A DNA stretch of 64,000 bases, taken from the NCBI RefSeq assembly GCF_016008875.1, contig NZ_JADTQG010000005.1, forward strand, positions 1-64,000, read 5' to 3'. Origin of the DNA: Ectopseudomonas mendocina. GTDB taxonomy: Bacteria > Pseudomonadota > Gammaproteobacteria > Pseudomonadales > Pseudomonadaceae. Below the pieces are notes generated by a model. That model did no database searches. It was given only the letters and a program-made list of their open reading frames with translations, and was not told the origin of the DNA. Position numbers and translations under genes: made by a program. Every line of letters starts with the position of its first letter. Within the stretch, counting starts at the first letter, position 1. Positions 53,180 through 60,807 of the stretch are shown here, piece by piece.

Positions 53180-53968
53180 TCAGGCGGGAGAGCCAAACAA
53201 CCCAGGGCCAGCGAGCGATGCGCCGCCATCGACAGGCAACACGACGCCTGTCACGTAGTCGCACACCGAGGAACTGAGCATGACCGCGACCTTGGCCACC
53301 GATTCGATGTCGCCGTAGCGGCGCAGCGGAAGGTTGCGAATGACTGCATCCCGCGCCTCGGACGTCGGCGTCAGTCGCGCCATCCCTTCCGTGCCGTCGA
53401 TAGGACCGGGGACGATGGAATTGACGCGGATACCCTCAGGCCCCCACTCCATGGCCAGCACGCGCGTGAGCATGTCGACGCCGGCTTTCGCTGCACAGAC
53501 GTGCGCTTGCAAAGGCGTGGCGATGGAGGCCTGAGGGGCAGAGATATTGATGACCGAGGCGCCGGGACGGGTCAGGAACGGATAAGCCGCGCGCAGTACG
53601 TGAAAGCTGCCGAGCAGGTCGATATCCATCACGCTCTTGAAGCCGTTCACCGACATGGCCGCCGCTGGCGCCACGAAGTTGCCGGCTGCGCCGGAGCAAA
53701 GCACATCGATGCTGCCCCAGGTTTCGGAGGTTCCGGATAGCGCTTCCTGAACGCTGCCGCTATCGCGGACATCACCGGTAAAGCCCAGCGCCTCGGCGCC
53801 CAGGGCACGCAAGCTGGCAAGCGCGCTGTCGACTCGCTCGGGCGAGCGGCTGAAGACCGCCACACGCGCACCCGACGCGGCGAAGGCCTTGGCTATTCCC
53901 AGGTTGATACCGCTGGTACCGCCGGCGACGAATACGGTTTTTCCAGTGAACTCGCTGTGATTCAACAT
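53180..53968 (-). CDS. SDR oxidoreductase, peroxisomal 2,4-dienoyl-CoA reductase (DECR2) type
   Basis: A 262-residue short-chain dehydrogenase. The cofactor motif is AGGTSGINLGIAKAFA (15-30). In place of the usual Tyr-x3-Lys the sequence reads QAHVCAAK, His156 and Lys161, exactly the arrangement of DECR2 (VHAGSAK). Other shared stretches with DECR2, from memory: GAAGNFVAPAAAMSVNGFKSVMDID and AMEWGPEGIRVNSIVPGPIDGTEGMARL. It probably reduces conjugated dienoyl-CoA. It is the first gene of the six-gene operon; ATG at 53968 with GGGAG upstream, divergent from the Crp/Fnr gene. Confidence 0.87.
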   Translation of the reverse strand: MLNHSEFTGKTVFVAGGTSGINLGIAKAFAASGARVAVFSRSPERVDSALASLRALGAEALGFTGDVRDSGSVQEALSGTSETWGSIDVLCSGAAGNFVAPAAAMSVNGFKSVMDIDLLGSFHVLRAAYPFLTRPGASVINISAPQASIATPLQAHVCAAKAGVDMLTRVLAMEWGPEGIRVNSIVPGPIDGTEGMARLTPTSEARDAVIRNLPLRRYGDIESVAKVAVMLSSSVCDYVTGVVLPVDGGASLAGPGLFGSPA

Positions 53969-54044
53969 AGATGCCACTCCCGTCTGCGAGGCGCTTTTTG
54001 TTATTGGCGACCACTAGGCTAGGAGCAGCGAAGATGGCAGTCTG

Positions 54045-54063
54045 TCAAAAACTTGAATTTTGA
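54045..54063. promoter_or_regulatory. dyad between SDR operon and Crp/Fnr gene
   Basis: TCAAAA (54045-54050) and TTTTGA (54058-54063) form perfect 6-base arms around a 7-base spacer, directly before the Crp/Fnr start and about 80 bases from the operon start. It is AT-rich against a GC-rich background and is a plausible site for the Crp/Fnr regulator, though it does not match the CRP or FNR consensus. Confidence 0.42.
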
Positions 54064-54071
54064 ATCCGAGC

Positions 54072-54800
54072 ATGGACACACCATCAGATACCGATTTACT
54101 GCTGGCTGTACTGGAGAAGGATGAGTGGTTTTCGACCTGCGCGATCGAGCTCAAGCGCGCACTGATTCGCGATGCGAAGATGCACGATTATGCCGCTGGA
54201 GAAGCCCTTTACCGGGAAGGCGAATTCGCTCGACACGCCCTTTTCTGCGTGATCGAAGGGGCTGTGCGACTCAGCAGCTCGCTGCATGACGGCACCCCTT
54301 CGCTGTTGGTCTATCTGGAGCCCTGCCACTGGTTCGGCGACATTTCCCTGATCGATGGCCGGCCCTACATTCGAGATGCAATCGCTGACGTGGATACGCG
54401 GATTCTTCGTGTTCCCATGCAGGCCTTCACCCAATGGCTGGACCACAATCCCAGGCATTGGCGAGACATCGCCCGCCTGAGCATCAACAAGCTTCGGGTG
54501 GCCTATCAGGTGATCGGCGAGCCCGGGGCACTGCATCATCGGCTCGCCAGGCGGCTGTGGCTGATGGCGCAGGGTTTCGGATCGCGCACGCAAACCCCGT
54601 CCTTGCAGCTCAATGTTTCCCAGGAGCATCTCGCGCAGATGATGGGCACTACCCGCCAGAGCATCAATGCCGCGCTCGCCAGGCTGGAGGGCCTGGGGCT
54701 AGTGGTGCAGGGCTACAGAACCATCGAGCTGCGTGATCTGAAAAGCCTGTTGGATCATGCCAATCGCCTGGACGTGGAGGGCCCGGCTGATCGCTCGTGA
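54072..54800 (+). CDS. Crp/Fnr-family regulator
   Basis: A 242-residue regulator. The cyclic-nucleotide-binding-like domain contains YAAGEALYREGEFARHALFCVIEGAVRLSSS and CHWFGDISLIDGRPYIRDAIA; the C-terminal HTH reads VSQEHLAQMMGTTRQSINAALARLEGLGLV. It lacks the N-terminal cysteine cluster of FNR, so it is not an Fe-S oxygen sensor of that kind. The inducer is unknown. Placed head-to-head with the six-gene operon, which is the likely target. A TTG at 54060 is an alternative start. Confidence 0.88.
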   Translation: MDTPSDTDLLLAVLEKDEWFSTCAIELKRALIRDAKMHDYAAGEALYREGEFARHALFCVIEGAVRLSSSLHDGTPSLLVYLEPCHWFGDISLIDGRPYIRDAIADVDTRILRVPMQAFTQWLDHNPRHWRDIARLSINKLRVAYQVIGEPGALHHRLARRLWLMAQGFGSRTQTPSLQLNVSQEHLAQMMGTTRQSINAALARLEGLGLVVQGYRTIELRDLKSLLDHANRLDVEGPADRS

Positions 54801-54805
54801 AGCGC

Positions 54806-55822
54806 TCATGGCTCCTCGCTGTGGCGCTGCCAGCGACTCGGCGGGTAGCCGGTCCAGCGGCTGAACGCCCTGGAAAAGCTGGCCGCCTCGGCATAGCCCA
54901 GGCGCTGCGCGATGGTGTGCAGATCAAGGCGCGAATCAGCCAGCAAACGCTTGGCGAGCTGTTTCTTGATCTGTTCGTTCAACTGCTGGAACGCATGTCC
55001 CTCGATTGCCAGCCGACGGTGCAGGGTGCGCTCGGAAATGCCCAGGCGTTCGGCCACGATGCGGCATGGAAGCAACTGGCCGGACTGCCCGATCAACACC
55101 CGTTGCACCTGCCGCGCGGTGGGCGACTTATGTAACTGGTGGGATATTTCCTGACATTGCAATTCACACAACTGCTCGCCTTCGAGCCGCGCATCGATAT
55201 GCGCCTGCGGCAATGGGCTGTGCAAGTCCTCGCTGGAGAACAGGACGCCATCACGTCTGGCTGAACGAGTCGGCACGCAGGGGAACGATGGGTGCCAAGC
55301 GCCAAATGCCTCAGGCGCGGTCATTTCCACGGCCAGCGGGATCACCTGGCGTTTCAGCAACTCCGAACTGATGCTCAGGCAAGCGGCAATACCACGTTCG
55401 ACGACGAAAGCGCAGGCGTCTCTGGGCAGAACGCTGGCGTCGAACAGCAGCCAGGTACCACGCCGTTCGTGTTCCAGGCGGGTGGGGCAAAGGGTCAACG
55501 CCATCAACTGGAATCGGCTGAACGAGTTGAACGCCTCGATCAGCGTTCGGCTCGCCAGCATGGTGAAACCGAGCACGCCAAGGGATGTCAGGTGGTAACG
55601 GCTGCCGGTGATGAAGCCCAAGCCAGGGCGGCGACTGTGCTCGAGCAGGTTGCGAATGACTGCAAGCTCCTGCCAGGCCTCGATCTGCGCGGCGCTGGCC
55701 TGCAGATCGAGCGAGGCGATGGCGCTGCCTTTCAAGCAGACGTCCTTCGCCACGCCTTCTGCCTGTGCCGTCTCCAGCAAGTAGCGAACGCCAGTCACCG
55801 AACGTTTCTGTCGCCAGTCCAT
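54806..55822 (-). CDS. AraC-family regulator with Arabinose_bd-type N-terminal domain
   Basis: A 338-residue regulator. Residues 25-210 match the OruR/ArgR-like ligand domain (LLEHSRRPGLGFITGSRYHLTSLGVLGFTMLASRTLIEAF, a hallmark of this branch); the C-terminal double HTH ends LLADSRLDLHTIAQRLGYAEAASFSRAFSRWTGYPPSRW. Its stop is five bases from the Crp/Fnr gene stop (convergent), and it is divergent from the TauD/TfdA gene, its probable target. Inducer unknown. Confidence 0.88.
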   Translation of the reverse strand: MDWRQKRSVTGVRYLLETAQAEGVAKDVCLKGSAIASLDLQASAAQIEAWQELAVIRNLLEHSRRPGLGFITGSRYHLTSLGVLGFTMLASRTLIEAFNSFSRFQLMALTLCPTRLEHERRGTWLLFDASVLPRDACAFVVERGIAACLSISSELLKRQVIPLAVEMTAPEAFGAWHPSFPCVPTRSARRDGVLFSSEDLHSPLPQAHIDARLEGEQLCELQCQEISHQLHKSPTARQVQRVLIGQSGQLLPCRIVAERLGISERTLHRRLAIEGHAFQQLNEQIKKQLAKRLLADSRLDLHTIAQRLGYAEAASFSRAFSRWTGYPPSRWQRHSEEP

Positions 55823-55870
55823 TTTGCAGGCCCTCAGCTCGCTGGCGCCGCGCGAATCGTGGCAGCAGAG

Positions 55871-55905
55871 ATCATGAAATGGCAGTAATTATCATGGAGC
55901 CTGCC
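55871..55905. promoter_or_regulatory. direct repeats upstream of the TauD/TfdA gene, likely AraC site
   Basis: ATCATGAAATGGCAG (55871-55885) and ATCATGGAGCCTGCC (55891-55905) share ATCATGRA at a spacing of exactly 20 bases, two helical turns on the same face. Tandem half-sites of this kind are typical for AraC-family activators. They lie about 50-85 bases before the dioxygenase ATG. Confidence 0.5.
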
Positions 55906-55955
55906 AATCGCTCAACCCATGCTGTTATCACCTCGATCGCGGAGACAACAACAAA

Positions 55956-56852
55956 ATGAGCGAATTTATCTACACGTTGCCCAGCGCCAACCCGCACACT
56001 CACTACCAGCATTTTTGCGCCATACCTGCCACTGGCGCATTGGGCGCATATGTCGAAGGCATCGATCTGCGCGCCCTGAGCGCGGAAGGCTACGCCGAGT
56101 TGCGCCAGGCCTTGCTGCGACACAAGGTGCTGTTCATTCAGGGGCAATCTCTGGGCGTAAGCGATCTGGAGCGAGTGACCACGCAGTTCGGCGAGTTTGG
56201 CCGCGAGCCTTACGTCACCTGCATGCAGGAACATCCGCATGTGGTACACGTCGTCAAGGAAGCGAGTGAGAAGGCACCCTTCGTGTTCGGTGGGGCCTGG
56301 CATACCGACTGGACCTTTCAGGAACGACCGCCGGCCTTCACCCTGCTCTATGGACACGATGTTCCAAAGTATGGCGGCGATACCTGCTTTGCGAACATGG
56401 CACTCGCCTACGAGTGGCTCTCCCCCGGCATGCAGGCCTTGCTCGAAAGACTCGACGCACAGCACAGCCCGGAACGCGCCTATGGTGCCAACGCCAACCA
56501 CAACGCACTGCTGGAGAACATGCAGATACGTTATGGCCAGGACACCTCCGGCGAGGCCCGCAGCCATCCGCTGGTGATCCGCCATCCGGAAACCGGCAAG
56601 AAGATCCTGTTCATCAACCCGGCCTATACCTGCGGCATCGAAGGACTGCGGGCAGCGGAGGCGCAACCGTTGCTCGAGTATCTGTTCAACCTGGCGGTGT
56701 CTCCTGCCTTCACCTGCCGCATGCAATGGCGCCAGGGCACATTGGCGATCTGGGACAACCGCAGCACATGGCACATGCCCGTATCGGACTATCACGGCAT
56801 GCGACGTGAAATGTTCCGTACCACAGTGATCGGCGAGCGCCCTTCTCGCTGA
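55956..56852 (+). CDS. TauD/TfdA-family Fe(II)/2-oxoglutarate dioxygenase
   Basis: A 298-residue non-haem iron dioxygenase. The iron triad is visible: His116 and Asp118 in WHTDWTF and His273 in NRSTWHMPVSDY; the 2-oxoglutarate-binding Arg lies in RREMFRTTV (284-288). ALRHHK-type start KVLFIQGQ and HPLVIRHPETGKKILFINPAY are usual for the family. TfdA-like members hydroxylate sulfonates, phenoxyacids, sulfate esters or carnitine-like compounds; substrate here is unknown. Controlled probably by the divergent AraC gene. Confidence 0.88.
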   Translation: MSEFIYTLPSANPHTHYQHFCAIPATGALGAYVEGIDLRALSAEGYAELRQALLRHKVLFIQGQSLGVSDLERVTTQFGEFGREPYVTCMQEHPHVVHVVKEASEKAPFVFGGAWHTDWTFQERPPAFTLLYGHDVPKYGGDTCFANMALAYEWLSPGMQALLERLDAQHSPERAYGANANHNALLENMQIRYGQDTSGEARSHPLVIRHPETGKKILFINPAYTCGIEGLRAAEAQPLLEYLFNLAVSPAFTCRMQWRQGTLAIWDNRSTWHMPVSDYHGMRREMFRTTVIGERPSR

Positions 56853-56955
56853 GATGCCAGGCCCAGTCGGCGACAGGGCCTGAACCTGTCGCTGACACGG
56901 CCTGCCCCGCGACTCCGGTCTAGACTGCTGAATCACCCCGGCGAGGAGATTGAGG

Positions 56956-57435
56956 ATGACCAGCAAGAACACCATCTGCCTCTGGTACGACCGCGACGCG
57001 CTGGAGGCTGCCACCTTCTACGCCGAAACCTTCCCCGACAGCGCCGTGCTGGCCGTGCATCATGCGCCCGGCGACTACCCATCCGGCCAGCGCGGCGATG
57101 TGCTGACGGTCGAGTTCAAGGTGATGGGCATCCCCTGCCTCGGCCTCAACGGCGGCCCGGCGTTCCGGCACAGCGAGGCGTTCTCGTTCCAGGTCGCCAC
57201 CGACGATCAGGCCGAGACGGACCGCCTGTGGCACGCGATCATCGACAACGGCGGCCAGGCCAGTGAATGCGGCTGGTGCAGGGACAAATGGGGCATCTCA
57301 TGGCAGATCACGCCGCGTATTCTCAGCGCTGCCATCGCCAGCCCGGACCGTGCAGCGGCCAGGCGCGCTTTCGAGGCAATGATGACGATGGGCAAGATCG
57401 ACATCGCCAGGATCGAGGCAGCGCTGAAGGGCTGA
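56956..57435 (+). CDS. VOC-superfamily protein (PhnB / 3-dmu-9_3-mt type)
   Basis: A 159-residue glyoxalase-fold protein beginning with ICLWYDRDALEAATFYAETFPDSAVLAVHHAPGDYPSGQRGDVLTVEFKVMG and containing GGQASECGWCRDKWGISWQITPRIL, the pattern of the PhnB/3-demethylubiquinone methyltransferase-like VOC family. Despite that name no methyltransferase activity is expected. AGGAG and GAGG lie before the ATG at 56956; a TTG two codons earlier is possible. Convergent with the next gene. Confidence 0.87.
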   Translation: MTSKNTICLWYDRDALEAATFYAETFPDSAVLAVHHAPGDYPSGQRGDVLTVEFKVMGIPCLGLNGGPAFRHSEAFSFQVATDDQAETDRLWHAIIDNGGQASECGWCRDKWGISWQITPRILSAAIASPDRAAARRAFEAMMTMGKIDIARIEAALKG

Positions 57436-57443
57436 TCGACCGT

Positions 57444-57929
57444 TCAGGCGCGGGCGTTCTTCTTCTGCAGGATCACCGAGGCCTCGTTGTAGGCGCTCTG
57501 GAAGGCTTCGCTGCTGATCCAGGCCACTGCCGCGTCTTCGTCGTCCTCGTGGAAGATGGCGCGATAGACGATCAGCAGGCCCATCATGAAATCGGTCGCG
57601 GCGTCCTCGGATTCCTCGGCGACCACCAGCTCCAGCACCGGATATTGCAAGAACACCACGCACAGGGCGAGCAGGCTGATGCCCTCCGCAGCCTTCATCG
57701 TCTGGAACAGATCATCGAAATGCGCCGGGTCGAAGCCGTTCTCTTCGATGTCCTTGAAGTCGAAGGTGCTGAGGTCGATCTCGACATCATCGAACGGCTC
57801 GTCGATCAGCGGGTTGGCCAGGATCGGATGGACGACGTTGGCCTGCGGCCTGGGCTTGCCCATGCGGTTCTGCCTGGCCTTGGTCTTGGCCCGCTGGGCG
57901 CGCTTCTTCTGTTTGTCTGCGGAGGCCAT
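57444..57929 (-). CDS. conserved hypothetical protein with basic N-terminus, 161 aa
   Basis: Starts MASADKQKKRAQRAKTKARQNRMGKPRPQAN, a strongly basic, probably nucleic-acid or ribosome-binding tail, followed by an acidic middle (DEPFDDVEIDLSTFDFKDIEENGFD) and helical segments (LLALCVVFLQYPVLELVVAEESEDAATDFMMGLLIVYRAIF). I do not recognise a named domain. GAGGAACCGCCCC precedes the ATG at 57929; a start at 57962 would add 11 residues. Confidence 0.7.
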   Translation of the reverse strand: MASADKQKKRAQRAKTKARQNRMGKPRPQANVVHPILANPLIDEPFDDVEIDLSTFDFKDIEENGFDPAHFDDLFQTMKAAEGISLLALCVVFLQYPVLELVVAEESEDAATDFMMGLLIVYRAIFHEDDEDAAVAWISSEAFQSAYNEASVILQKKNARA

Positions 57930-58129
57930 GGGGCGGTTCCTCGTTGGGTTCGCCATGTGCATGGCTAGAAATGATCAGGCGTACATTGTAAGCAGTCACG
58001 CAGTAACTGTCGGCAAGAGTCTGTACGTGCATGGCCCGAGCGACGATCGCGCGCTGATGCGAAGCGGTGTGGCTCTGGCCTAACGCTCTTATCGCCCTTG
58101 CGAGCAGAGCCATATGAGCCGCTCAGGGC

Positions 58130-58870
58130 CTATCGCCTCTGGTAATGCCGATGGATACGTGCCAACTCGCCGGAGCGCCGCAGTTGCTCGAGCGCCTCGC
58201 TCCACGCGGCAACCAGCGCATCGTCACTGTCACGGCTGAAGGCGATGTACAGCGAGGACCGATACAGCTCGATGGGGATTGGTCGCAGCATACCGGGCGC
58301 GATGCCGAGCTGGCGGCTGTAGTAGGCCACGCCGGCATCGGTATCGCCCACTATCACCTCGGTACGACCGGCCAGCAGCATGCTGTAGAGCTGCTGGCTT
58401 TCCACCGCGCTCTTGTCGAGGTTGTTGAAGCCCATCGACTCCAGCATGCTCGGCACCAGACCTGCGTGCCGCGTGGTGATGCGCGGAGCACGCAGCAGCT
58501 GTTCCAGGGACGTTATCGGCCGCGGCGCATTGGCCAACTGATAGGGATGAATGGACTCCTCCACGATCGGTCCCACCCACTTGTACAACGGCTCGCGCTC
58601 CTGCGTGCGAAACAGCGAATACATGATGGTCCGAGGTTGGATCCGCAGCGTGCGGGTAGTGCGCATGCTCGGCTGCAAGACGATTTCGAACTCGTCGCCG
58701 GTCAAGGCCATGATCGCCCGCACGATTTCCGTGGACATGCCGGTGAGCTGGCCGCCTTCCGCATAGTTGTAAGGCGCCCACTCCTCGGTGATCACTCGAT
58801 AGCGTTCAGCGCTAGCCAGAGGGCTGAGCAGCAGGCAAAACAGGGCCGCGGTAAATCTCGAACGCTTCAA
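58130..58870 (-). CDS. periplasmic solute-binding protein, SBP_bac_3-like
   Basis: A 246-residue exported protein, signal peptide MKRSRFTAALFCLLLSPLASA. The first lobe has YRVITEEWAPYNYAEGGQLTGMSTEIVRAIMALTGDEFEI and the second YSRQLGIAPGMLRPIPIELYRSSLYIAFSRDSDDALVAAWSEALEQLRRSGELARIHRHY. As with the protein at 37738, no transporter genes are adjacent. The group is often seen in pseudomonads as orphan binding proteins of unknown ligand. Confidence 0.84.
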   Translation of the reverse strand: MKRSRFTAALFCLLLSPLASAERYRVITEEWAPYNYAEGGQLTGMSTEIVRAIMALTGDEFEIVLQPSMRTTRTLRIQPRTIMYSLFRTQEREPLYKWVGPIVEESIHPYQLANAPRPITSLEQLLRAPRITTRHAGLVPSMLESMGFNNLDKSAVESQQLYSMLLAGRTEVIVGDTDAGVAYYSRQLGIAPGMLRPIPIELYRSSLYIAFSRDSDDALVAAWSEALEQLRRSGELARIHRHYQRR

Positions 58871-59013
58871 AGGGTGTGCCTGATGAACGGGTCATTGCTG
58901 GCCGGTGGAGCCTGGCCATGAGTCAGACAAGCATAGACGCCAACAAGCACGGGCTGCCGGAGGCATTCGCCATAAATTGTCGTCGGCGCCGACAGTGCCT
59001 GGCTCGGGCCCAA

Positions 59014-59029
59014 AGCTTAAAGTTAAGCT
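59014..59029. promoter_or_regulatory. perfect dyad upstream of merR-type gene
   Basis: AGCTTAA (59014-59020) and TTAAGCT (59023-59029) around AG, 33 bases before the MerR-family ATG. Its TTAA-AG-TTAA core resembles the centres of the two promoters at 60657-60779, suggesting autoregulation, although a good -35 element is not seen at the matching distance. Confidence 0.5.
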
Positions 59030-59062
59030 ACAGGTTTACGGCCTTTGGCGAAGACAACAGCG

Positions 59063-59509
59063 ATGAAAATTGGTGAATTGGCAAAGCGTACCGGGCTGGC
59101 GGCCTCACGTATTCGTTTCTACGAAAGCATCGGCCTGCTCAGGCCGGCGGAGCGTCAGGCCAACGGTTACCGCAGTTATTCGGAACAGGCAGTGCTGGTG
59201 CTCAACCTGATCACTACCGCGCAGCAGGCCGGCTTCAGCCTGGAGGAGTTGCGCACACTGCTGCCGCAGGATCTGGCGCAGTGGCAGCATGGCAAGCTGC
59301 TCGACACCCTGCACGCCAAGGTGAACGACATCGAGGCGCTGGAGCAGCGCCTGGCGCAGAGCAAAGGCCACCTGCTGGCGCTGATCGACGAGATCGAGAG
59401 CAAACCGGACGACCTCGATTGCGCGGCCAACGCCAGGCGAGTGCTGGCCAAGATGAACCTGGGCGAGCCGAACGAGCCAACCAGGCGCACGGGGAGCAAG
59501 CGCAGATAA
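59063..59509 (+). CDS. MerR-family regulator
   Basis: A 148-residue regulator: MKIGELAKRTGLAASRIRFYESIGLLRPAERQANGYRSYSEQAV is the winged helix, followed by the long dimerisation coiled coil (HAKVNDIEALEQRLAQSKGHLLALIDEIES). After it comes CAANARRVLAKMN with one Cys, too few for the metal or Fe-S sites of CueR or SoxR, so the ligand is likely organic or redox. The start at 59063 is chosen over a TTG 18 bases upstream. It probably controls the pair of divergent genes at 59566-60612 and 60808-62037. Confidence 0.88.
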   Translation: MKIGELAKRTGLAASRIRFYESIGLLRPAERQANGYRSYSEQAVLVLNLITTAQQAGFSLEELRTLLPQDLAQWQHGKLLDTLHAKVNDIEALEQRLAQSKGHLLALIDEIESKPDDLDCAANARRVLAKMNLGEPNEPTRRTGSKRR

Positions 59510-59565
59510 GGCCGCCGTTTGCAGGAGCGGCCTGTTCAGCCAGCGAATGGCCGCTGCTCACCGGT

Positions 59566-60612
59566 TCAGCGCGACATCTGTGCCAACGGCTTGGGCGCGT
59601 AGAGCGCGCTCTGAAAGTCCGGCACGTATTCATACCTGATCATCTTGCCCAGCTTCAGCGACTCGATGTAGGTCGACAGGCTGCCCGCGCCGAGCGCCAG
59701 GCTCACCTTCTGCCCGTCCGAGCTCGCTGCATGGCGCATCTGCCGGGAAACGGCGTAGCCGAAAGCAAGCTCACCATCGTGTCCGATATTGGTGAAGCTG
59801 TTGGTCACCAACTCAGGTTCGGTAGATGCATCAGCGAGTTTCTCCACCTCGAAGGTAACGTCAAGCTTGCCGGTGTCGCCGTCGGCGATTTCGAAGACGA
59901 GACTCTTGTCGGTCTCGCGATAATCGATGGGCGTCAGCCACTTCGGCAGGTTGTAACCGACCACACCACGCACGCGCGCCAGCTCGGTGTTGACCGGCAG
60001 CTTGAGCACGTACCCCCAGAAGTCCTTGGACAGCGACTACCCGACCAGACTGATGGGGCCCAGGTTGGCATTGCCGGGCCTGTTGGTCACGATGGACAGG
60101 GCAATTTCGTTGTAGCTGTCATTGTCACAGTAGTGATAGGCGTAGGCGGTGAAGGCGACCAGCCCGCGGCCAGGCCAGATCTGCAGCGGCTGCACCTGCT
60201 CCAGCACCTGCGCCGGCATCAGCTCGCGAAGCCTGTCGAGGTCGGCGGTGAATACCGCGGTGACGCGTGTGTTGCGGTAATAGAAGTTCGGCGAGTAAGA
60301 CTCAAAGCCCATGTCCACCTTGGTTTTCTTCAGGCCGCGGAACCAGCTGAGATCAATATCCGGCGCCTCGTCCGCGATCACAGACAGCGGGGGATTGAAG
60401 TGGAAACGGTGGTAAAGCCCGCCCGCTTCCACCGGCACCGAATGGCCGGCGATATCGACCCTGGCAGCGTGTGCATCGGCCTCCTGTGCCCAAGCGGGCA
60501 TGGCCACGAGGTTGAAGATCATCCCGGCCAGCGCCGCAGTGCGCTGGCGTCTTAGACGTTTAGTAAGCACGGCAATCTGCTTCATCGTTCTTATCCGCGT
60601 TGAGGAATTCAT
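59566..60612 (-). pseudogene. exported acetoacetate-decarboxylase-fold protein, in-frame amber stop
   Basis: A single frame of 348 codons interrupted only by TAG at codon 192 (60037-60039). The start MNSSTRIRTMKQIAVLTKRL is followed by a signal peptide (ALAGMIFNLVAMPAWA), so the product is exported. The domain reads VTAVFTADLDRLRELMPAQVL, QIWPGRGLVAFTAYAYHY, NEIALSIV before the stop and SLSKDFWGYVLKLPVNTELARVRGVVGYNLPKWLTPIDY after it, the acetoacetate decarboxylase fold with a Lys in NLPKW. Sequence on both sides is in the same frame and fully conserved in style, so the stop looks recent, or a base-call error, or is read through. AGGGAA lies before the ATG at 60612; the gene is driven by the MerR-type promoter at 60657-60687. 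Confidence 0.8.
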
Positions 60613-60656
60613 AGGTTCCCTGCTCCTCGGAAGGTCTCCGAGGGGCAGACGCGGCA

Positions 60657-60687
60657 ACCCTAAGGTTAAATATAACTTCAAGGTCAA
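60657..60687 (-). promoter_or_regulatory. MerR-type promoter for the decarboxylase-fold gene
   Basis: On the reverse strand TTGACC (60687-60682), a 19-base spacer and TAGGGT (60662-60657). The spacer holds an imperfect dyad, AAGTTA-TAT-TTAACCTT. A 19-base spacer is the mark of promoters activated by MerR-family twisting; 45 bases separate it from the ATG at 60612. Confidence 0.65.
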
Positions 60688-60748
60688 GCAGTCGAATCAA
60701 GTAGATTGTTTCAAAGCGGTAACATGCCGAAGCGAGCACAAACGCCCG

Positions 60749-60779
60749 TTGACATTAAAGTGAACTTTAAAGTTAAGGT
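60749..60779 (+). promoter_or_regulatory. MerR-type promoter for the OYE-family gene
   Basis: TTGACA (60749-60754), a 19-base spacer and TAAGGT (60774-60779). The spacer contains a perfect dyad, TTAAAGT-GA-ACTTTAA (60755-60770), placed as in SoxR and CueR promoters. The downstream ATG is 29 bases from the -10. Confidence 0.75.
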
Positions 60780-60807
60780 CAGCGCGTCTTCAGCCGAGGA
60801 AGCACCC

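Noticed and set aside
52009-53277. 422-residue forward frame opposite the FAD enzyme
   Set aside because: Antisense frame with His/Asp-rich composition; the reverse strand has full FAD-family motifs.
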